Made by a program: the position numbers and the translations under genes. Shown here piece after piece: positions 1-5,488 of a DNA stretch of 5,488 nt. How positions within the stretch are numbered: the first letter of the stretch is position 1; each line of letters begins with the position of its first letter. The notes beneath the pieces were generated by a model. The model ran no database searches. It saw only the letters and a program-made list of their open reading frames with translations, and was not told the origin of the DNA. The stretch lies in assembly GCA_029777755.1 (NCBI GenBank), contig JAKORQ010000402.1, forward strand, positions 1 through 5,488, in the 5' to 3' direction. This DNA comes from Planctomycetota bacterium (GTDB lineage: Bacteria; Planctomycetota; Phycisphaerae; Tepidisphaerales; Tepidisphaeraceae).

Positions 1-1
1 C

Positions 2-33
2 CCGCGGCATGCCGCGGCTTGAGGACGAGCCGC
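2..33. terminator. Nested GC-rich inverted repeats after the protease gene, possible terminator
   Basis: Bases 2-17 form a perfect 16-base palindrome (CCGCGGCATGCCGCGG). It overlaps a second inverted repeat, GCGGCT (14-19) with AGCCGC (28-33), around an 8-base loop. The repeats start 21 bp past the stop codon of the minus-strand protease gene, a usual place for a transcription terminator. No T-tract follows on the minus strand before the window ends, and on the plus strand only a short CCCCTTT follows, so this is not a classical intrinsic terminator. The two structures share bases 14-17 and cannot both form fully. A protein-binding site or a terminator for a gene beyond the left edge is also possible. 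Confidence 0.3.
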
Positions 34-54
34 TCCCCTTTAAGTTCAGTAGCC

Positions 55-1191
55 CTAGCGCCGCTCTGTCAGGCGAACATCCAGCGAGACGACTCCATCG
101 GGACGGAGCACCTCGACCTGTATGGTGCTGCCGATCTGCTGCACCTGCACGACCCGATGGATCTCCTCGATGTCGCTCACATCCTGCCCGGCGACGCGGA
201 CGATGATGTCGCCCCAGACGTAGCTGCCGTCGGGCAGTCGGCGGGTTGGGCGGATTCCCGCCTCGGCGGCTGGTGAGCCTGGCTCAACATCAATCACCAG
301 CACACCGCGAACGCCCAGCCGACGGGTCAGGTTTTGCGATACCGATTCGATGGTGTGAATACCCAGGTAAGGCTTGGCGACCCGCCCGGTGGCGATCAAC
401 TGCGTGACTATGCGGTTCACGGTATCCACGGGGATGGCAAAGCCAATTCCTCCGGCGTAGTCCGGGCGATCGACAATCTGGGTGTTTACGCCGATCAGTC
501 GCCCGGCCGAGTCAAGCAGAGGCCCGCCGGAGTTGCCCGGGTTGATGGCCGCATCTGTCTGGATGACGTTGGTGATCGGCGCTCGAGAGGGGGATGGGGA
601 AAGGATCGTCCGCCCCAGCGCGGAGATCACTCCGGTCGTGAGGGTCTGGTCGAGCCCGAATGGGTTGCCGATGGCGAAGACCTTCTGCCCGACCTGAAGA
701 TCCTCGCTGGATCCCACCACGATCGGCACCAGTTCCTCCTTCGGGGCATTTATGCGGAGCACGGCCAGGTCATACTCCGGCGCCACTCCAACGACGACTG
801 CATCGTATGTCTTGTGATTAGCCAGCGTGACCTTGGCGCCCGACACGCCGGCGCCGGCCAGCACGTGGAAGTTGGTGACGATGTCTCCAGCGTCGTCCCA
901 GATGAACCCTGACCCGGTGCCGCGTGGCATTTCCAGCACATTCATGGTGCGCAGGTCGATGCCGGTGGCAACGGTGGTTATGTAAACGACGCTGGGAGAG
1001 GCACGCTTGAACAGCTCAATGGTGGCCTTCTCATCCTCCGCCAGGTCGCCGCGCGGGGTGACAACTCGCTGCTCCTCAGGCGGCGTGCGGAACCAGGTGA
1101 CAGACCATTTCGACAGTTCGTAGCCGAGAAGCAGGAAGATTCCCAGCAGGATCAGTAGTGTCGAGATCGATGGCCGGCTGTCCTTGGTCAT
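55..1191 (-). CDS. Membrane-anchored HtrA/Deg-family trypsin-like serine protease with one PDZ domain
   Basis: This is a 378-aa S1C (HtrA/Deg) endopeptidase, a family that degrades or processes misfolded envelope proteins. Residues 9-25 form a hydrophobic segment after a short charged N-terminus and lack an obvious cleavage site, so it probably acts as a membrane anchor with the protease in the periplasm. The protease domain spans about 55-265. The catalytic triad is visible as H109 (TNFHVL), D141 (YDLAVL) and S221 (GNSGGP). The stretch AIGNPFGLDQTLTTGVIS is typical of the family. A single PDZ domain follows at about 275-375, starting at YLGI, with an insert TRRLPDG like that of plant and cyanobacterial Deg proteins. 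One anchor plus one PDZ resembles the DegS/DegQ layout; which paralogue it is cannot be decided. The ATG at 1191 has a modest GAGAAG Shine-Dalgarno 5 bases upstream. The gene lies 27 bp after the UDP-xylose synthase gene and probably shares its transcript. Family assignment is very secure; the substrate is unknown. Confidence 0.95.
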   Translation of the reverse strand: MTKDSRPSISTLLILLGIFLLLGYELSKWSVTWFRTPPEEQRVVTPRGDLAEDEKATIELFKRASPSVVYITTVATGIDLRTMNVLEMPRGTGSGFIWDDAGDIVTNFHVLAGAGVSGAKVTLANHKTYDAVVVGVAPEYDLAVLRINAPKEELVPIVVGSSEDLQVGQKVFAIGNPFGLDQTLTTGVISALGRTILSPSPSRAPITNVIQTDAAINPGNSGGPLLDSAGRLIGVNTQIVDRPDYAGGIGFAIPVDTVNRIVTQLIATGRVAKPYLGIHTIESVSQNLTRRLGVRGVLVIDVEPGSPAAEAGIRPTRRLPDGSYVWGDIIVRVAGQDVSDIEEIHRVVQVQQIGSTIQVEVLRPDGVVSLDVRLTERR

Positions 1192-1218
1192 AGATGCTTC
1201 TCGTGGCTGACAACAAAA

Positions 1219-2217
<999 letters not shown>

Positions 2218-2342
2218 TAACACTCCTTCCAAGTTATGCGGTAGGGTATATGCGGCGGGCTTGTCTTTCCACCATGCATATAGAGCTCGCAGGCTGCAAT
2301 AACTTAAACGGCCAGACGTTATGCATTGTAGTGTAGGTAAAT
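2218..2342. promoter_or_regulatory. Divergent intergenic region that should hold promoters for both gene blocks
   Basis: This 125-bp stretch separates two genes transcribed in opposite directions, so promoters for both blocks are expected here. It is richer in A and T than its surroundings, with TATA-like boxes near 2245-2251 and 2278-2284. I could not find a convincing paired -35/-10 set on either strand. GTTATGC occurs at 2233-2239 and 2318-2324, and TGCAATAAC (2295-2303) forms an imperfect inverted repeat with GTTATGCA (2318-2325), with one unpaired base. ATGCAT occurs at 2274-2279 and 2321-2326. These may be operator half-sites, but in so short a region they may also be chance. Confidence 0.5.
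2223..2230 (-). promoter_or_regulatory. Shine-Dalgarno site that fixes the UDP-xylose synthase start
   Basis: Read on the minus strand these bases are GGAAGGAG, a near-consensus ribosome binding site, with a 5-base TGTTA spacer before the ATG at 2217. It is the strongest ribosome binding site in the window and supports the 332-aa start over the longer in-frame alternative. Confidence 0.8.
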
Positions 2343-4430
2343 ATGCCGCATTCGCTTTCACGTCGTGCAATTGCCAAAGTGCTGTGTCTTGCTGTCGTCG
2401 CCGCGCTGGCCGACGGGTGCAAGTCGGCGCGCCTCCATCGTAAGGAAGCCGATGCCGCTGCCCTGGAGGCAATCAGCGAGAAGCAGCAGCAGTTGGGCTA
2501 TCCTCAACATTTCACTATCGAAAGGCCGGCCGACACTCTGCGACGCGAACTGATGATCAACCAGGGGCTGGTGCGCTCTTCTGATGCGTCACTTTCCAGC
2601 CATGATGTTGATTACCCGAAGAAATGGCCGGAGAAGGCTCCCGAGAAGCCCTCCACTCAGCCCACGACGTTGCCGCAGGCCTTTCCGGCAGCCCTGCCGG
2701 ACGACCAACTCGGGAGCGGGCAAGCCGATGGCGGTGCGATACCTTCCGCATCCAATGACGCGGCCAGCGAGTCGATGGCTACCGTGCTGGCATACACTCC
2801 ATCGACTCCCACACCGCTTCGTCTTAGCCTCGAGGATGCGCTGAAGGTGGGCGCCTCCAACAGCCGCGAATACCAGCAGAGGAAAGAGGCCATTTTCCTG
2901 GCGGCCCTCGCGCTGGACCTGGCGCGCGATGACTTTCGCCTGACCTTTGCCAACAGCAGCCAGGGATCGATCCAGAGCAACCAGGGAGTCGGGCAGGCCG
3001 ATCCGGTTAACTCCCTGACCGGGACGACGAACCTTTCTCTGAGCCGGCGAGTCAGCAATGGAATGACCTTCCTGGGAGGCGTCACCTTCGACGTGGTCAA
3101 GCTTCTCACCGGGTCGCACGATTCAAACTACGGCATGTCGTGGAATGCCGGGATCACCATCCCGCTGCTGCGAAATGGTGGGTCAGACGTTGTCCTTGAG
3201 CCGTTGCGGCAGGCGGAGCGCAACCTGCTCTACAGCCTGATGGAGTTTGAGCAGTACAAGCGTGACTTCGCGTTCAACGTAGCCTCGCAGTACTACCAGG
3301 TACTCTCGCAATACGACCAGATTCGCAATGCCGAGGCCGCGTATCGCCGGGCAATCGCCTCCACCCGCCGCGCCAGGAGGCAGGCCGACGCCGGCAGGCT
3401 GCCGGAGATCCAGGTGGACCAGTCGGTGCAACAGGAACTGCGTGCACGTGATCGCTGGATCCAGGCGCAGGCCAACCTCGGGCGACGGCTGGATTCGTTC
3501 AAGATCATGTTGGGGCTGCCGCCGGACGCGAACGTAGTGCTTGACCCAGCGGAACTTACGGTGCTTGCGGAGCGTATCAGTTCTATCGTAAGGCCAGAGG
3601 CAGCCGCCATCGAGGAAACCGGCAGAACCGATACTGTTGCTGCCGGGGAAATACCGGCAGGCTCGTCAACGGCCCCCGTGGTGGCTGACCCTGTCCAACC
3701 CGGCCCTGGTGACGGTTTGGATTTCGCCTCCATTGAACTGCCGCCATCCTCCCTGGAGCCGGATGGGTCCGTTACCGAGATGGAGAGGAAGGCTATCGAA
3801 CTGGCGATCGCCAATCGGCCGGAATTGCGTGTGGCCCAAGGACGCATATACGATGCCCAGAGGCGCGTGATCGTGGCCGCCAATGCACTGGAGGCCGGCC
3901 TTACGCTCGTGGGTAACGCCAGTTCCGGCAGCCGAATCGGCGTGGGGCAGGCCGGCGGGGAAACCGGGAATGCCCGGTTCGACGAAGGGGTTTATAGCGG
4001 TAGCCTGCTGCTTGATCTTCCCCTCGAACGCACCGAGGAGCGCAATGCATATCGGGCTGCCCTGATCAACTTCGAGGCGGCCGTTCGATCGCTTCAGCAG
4101 GTGGAAGACAACATCAAGGCAGACATCCGTGCCGATATCCGCGACTTGATGCAGGCTATCGAGGAAATTGAAATCCAGGCGAGATCGGTCGCAGTCGCAG
4201 AGAAGCGTGTCGCCAGCACGAATCTCTTTCTGGAAGCCGGAAGGGCGCAGATCCGCGATGTGCTCGAGGCACAGGATGCGCTCGTGCAGGCACAGAACGG
4301 CCTGACCTCCGCAGTTATCAACTACCGTCTGGCAGAGCTGGCATTGCAGCGCGACCTAGGCCTGCTGGAAGTGGACGAACAGGGCCTCTGGCGCGAGCAT
4401 GACACTGGGCTGCAGATCGGGAGAAAGTAG
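2343..4430 (+). CDS. TolC-family outer-membrane efflux protein with long N-terminal extension
   Basis: This 695-aa protein should trimerise into the outer-membrane channel and periplasmic tunnel of a tripartite efflux or type I-like export system. Residues 1-25 are an export signal (RR at 7-8, then a hydrophobic core) ending at ADG-C26, a possible lipid-attachment cysteine. Residues about 27-155 are a polar, Pro/Ala/Ser-rich extension. The first OEP repeat covers about 158-410: helix, beta region (203-280, with IPLLRNGG), then helices including QYYQVLSQYDQIRNAEAAYRRA and a turn at AGRLPEIQV. A Pro/Gly/Ala-rich linker lies at about 411-475. The second repeat covers about 476-675, with beta region 515-560 (DLPLERTEERN) and a matching turn EAGRAQIRDV. 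At 695 aa it is much longer than E. coli TolC (about 490 aa), mainly because of the extension and linker. A stop at 2334 in the same frame makes 2343 the first ATG; its Shine-Dalgarno site is weak. The adaptor gene follows after 3 bp. Family assignment is secure; the cargo is unknown. Confidence 0.93.
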   Translation: MPHSLSRRAIAKVLCLAVVAALADGCKSARLHRKEADAAALEAISEKQQQLGYPQHFTIERPADTLRRELMINQGLVRSSDASLSSHDVDYPKKWPEKAPEKPSTQPTTLPQAFPAALPDDQLGSGQADGGAIPSASNDAASESMATVLAYTPSTPTPLRLSLEDALKVGASNSREYQQRKEAIFLAALALDLARDDFRLTFANSSQGSIQSNQGVGQADPVNSLTGTTNLSLSRRVSNGMTFLGGVTFDVVKLLTGSHDSNYGMSWNAGITIPLLRNGGSDVVLEPLRQAERNLLYSLMEFEQYKRDFAFNVASQYYQVLSQYDQIRNAEAAYRRAIASTRRARRQADAGRLPEIQVDQSVQQELRARDRWIQAQANLGRRLDSFKIMLGLPPDANVVLDPAELTVLAERISSIVRPEAAAIEETGRTDTVAAGEIPAGSSTAPVVADPVQPGPGDGLDFASIELPPSSLEPDGSVTEMERKAIELAIANRPELRVAQGRIYDAQRRVIVAANALEAGLTLVGNASSGSRIGVGQAGGETGNARFDEGVYSGSLLLDLPLERTEERNAYRAALINFEAAVRSLQQVEDNIKADIRADIRDLMQAIEEIEIQARSVAVAEKRVASTNLFLEAGRAQIRDVLEAQDALVQAQNGLTSAVINYRLAELALQRDLGLLEVDEQGLWREHDTGLQIGRK

Positions 4431-4433
4431 ACC

Positions 4434-5488
4434 ATGAAGATTCTTGGCCATGAAATCAGTCGAAAGGTGGCGGCCATATCCCTCACGACGCTGGGGGTTA
4501 TCTTCCTGATTGGTGCAGCGGTCGTTGCCGGCACCATGTCAGAAGAGAAGGAGCCGGAACTGGTGTTCCCGGTGGTGCGCGGGCCGCTGACCATCAGCGT
4601 CAGCGAACGCGGCACCATCAAGGCCCGCCAGCAGGAGGTCATCAAGTGCCTCGTCGAGGGGCAGACCACCATCCTCTACCTGGTGGATGAGGGCACGCGG
4701 GTCAAGAAGGGCGACCTGCTGGTCGAGCTGGATTCCAGCAAGTTCGAGGACACCAAGGTAAATCAGCAGATCCAGGTGCAGAACGCCGAGGCCAACCTGG
4801 TGCGCGCCCGCGAGAACCTGGAAGTGGTGAAGAACCAGGCGATCGCCGATGTCTCCAAGGCCGAGCTGGATGCCCAGTTTGCCCGTGAAGATCTGCGCAA
4901 GTACGAGAAGGGTGAATACCCCAACGAGCTGCGCAAAGCCGAGAACGCCATCACTATCGCCAAGGAGGAACTCCAGCGGGCTACTGAGAAGCTCGCCTGG
5001 ACGGAGAGGCTCTACGCCGAGAAGTACGTCTCACAGACGGAACTCCAGGCCGATCAGCTTGCCCAGAAGAAGGCCGAGCTTGACCTGCAACTGGCTGAGG
5101 ATGCCCTCCGGCTGCTGCAGGAGTACACCTACAAGCGCAAGATGGATGAGCTCAAGAGCAATGTTGAGCAGACTGCCCTTGCCCTGGAGAGAGCCAAGCG
5201 CAAGGCGGCCGCCGACATTGCCCAGGCTGAGGCTGAACTGAAGGCCAGGGAATCGGAGTACCAGCGGCAGCAGTCGCAGCTCGCCAAGACGCTGCGGATG
5301 ATCGAGAACTGCAAGATCTACGCACCGACCGATGGCCTGGTGGTGTACGCGACCACCGGCCAGTCCGGCTGGCGCGCCCAGGAGCCACTTGACGAAGGCG
5401 CCACCGTGCGTGAGCGGCAGGACCTGATCTATCTGCCCACTGCGCATGAGATGATCGCCGAGGTGAAGATCCACGAGTCGAACCTCAA
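4434..5488 (+). CDS. Periplasmic adaptor (HlyD/MacA-like membrane fusion protein), 3' end cut by window
   Basis: The reading frame stays open to the window edge, giving 351 codons without a stop. The product should link an inner-membrane pump to the TolC-like channel encoded just upstream. Residues 1-11 are short and basic (R10, K11), followed by a hydrophobic anchor at about 12-34, so the protein sits in the inner membrane facing the periplasm. A first half of a biotinyl/lipoyl-like domain spans about 44-104 (VDEGTRVKKGDLLVELD at 84-100). A long, highly charged alpha-helical hairpin follows at about 105-290, with a probable tip at RLYAEKYVSQTEL (192-204). The lipoyl domain resumes at KIYAPTDGLVVYA (294-306), and a beta-barrel begins with AEVKIHES (342-349). 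The ATG at 4434 is 3 bp after the previous stop and has GGAG at 4420-4423, within the end of the upstream gene, which suggests translational coupling. The pump is not visible: MacB-type ABC is my first guess, RND second. Confidence 0.92.
   Translation, partial: MKILGHEISRKVAAISLTTLGVIFLIGAAVVAGTMSEEKEPELVFPVVRGPLTISVSERGTIKARQQEVIKCLVEGQTTILYLVDEGTRVKKGDLLVELDSSKFEDTKVNQQIQVQNAEANLVRARENLEVVKNQAIADVSKAELDAQFAREDLRKYEKGEYPNELRKAENAITIAKEELQRATEKLAWTERLYAEKYVSQTELQADQLAQKKAELDLQLAEDALRLLQEYTYKRKMDELKSNVEQTALALERAKRKAAADIAQAEAELKARESEYQRQQSQLAKTLRMIENCKIYAPTDGLVVYATTGQSGWRAQEPLDEGATVRERQDLIYLPTAHEMIAEVKIHESNL

Noticed and set aside
334..912. 192-codon plus-strand open frame opposite the protease gene
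   Set aside because: It is fully antisense to a gene with an intact catalytic triad and has no recognisable domain; long antisense frames are common in GC-rich coding DNA.
2261..2284. TTGTCT (2261-2266) and TATAGA (2279-2284) as a plus-strand sigma-70-type promoter
   Set aside because: The spacer is only 12 bases, well short of the usual 16-18, so the pair is not credible as it stands.
2218..2472. In-frame 85-codon N-terminal extension of the UDP-xylose synthase
   Set aside because: It runs antisense through the 5' end of the TolC-like gene, adds nothing that resembles the family, and a strong Shine-Dalgarno site sits right before the ATG at 2217.
2589..3119. 176-codon minus-strand open frame inside the TolC-like gene
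   Set aside because: It is a shadow of the sense gene with no motif, and no ribosome binding site was recognised.
3573..3767. Possible frameshift or gene fusion point in the TolC-like gene at the Pro-rich linker
   Set aside because: The frame stays open through it and both flanking halves are normal OEP repeats, so it is better read as a natural linker than as damage.
3293..3883. 196-codon minus-strand open frame rich in Ser and Ala
   Set aside because: Its Ser/Ala-rich composition is what the reverse strand of a GC-rich gene gives; it overlaps the OEP repeats that are clearly coding on the plus strand.

Overview
This window carries four protein-coding genes in two divergent blocks that face away from a 125-bp intergenic region (2218-2342). 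No RNA gene, CRISPR array, insertion sequence or integrase is visible, and coding sequence fills almost everything else. The DNA is GC-rich. The TolC-like protein and the adaptor have features I associate with Planctomycetota and related PVC lineages: a TolC C-terminal end reading LGLLEVDEQGLW, a beta-region 'LLRNGG' and 'DLPLERTEERN', and an adaptor stretch 'VKIHES'. That assignment is recalled family knowledge, not a database result, so it is tentative.

Left block (minus strand, read from about 2217 down to 55). A cytosolic NAD-dependent UDP-glucuronate decarboxylase (UDP-xylose synthase) is followed after 27 bp by a membrane-anchored HtrA/Deg-type serine protease with one PDZ domain. The short gap and shared strand suggest one transcript. 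The decarboxylase would supply UDP-xylose for envelope or exopolysaccharide sugars, and the protease would act in periplasmic protein quality control. A nested pair of GC-rich inverted repeats lies just past the protease stop, at the window's left edge.

Right block (plus strand, 2343 to the window end). A large TolC-family outer-membrane factor (695 aa) is followed after only 3 bp by an HlyD/MacA-like periplasmic adaptor (membrane fusion protein), which runs off the right edge after 351 codons. Together they form the outer-membrane and periplasmic parts of a tripartite efflux or export machine. The inner-membrane pump is not in view and is expected downstream, by analogy most likely a MacB-type ABC transporter, although an RND pump is possible.

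I see no clearly new system. The points worth a second look are the sugar-nucleotide-enzyme/protease gene pair, the long low-complexity insertions in the TolC-like protein, its ambiguous signal-peptide processing site, the long coiled coil and altered tip motif of the adaptor, and repeated GTTATGC motifs between the divergent blocks.
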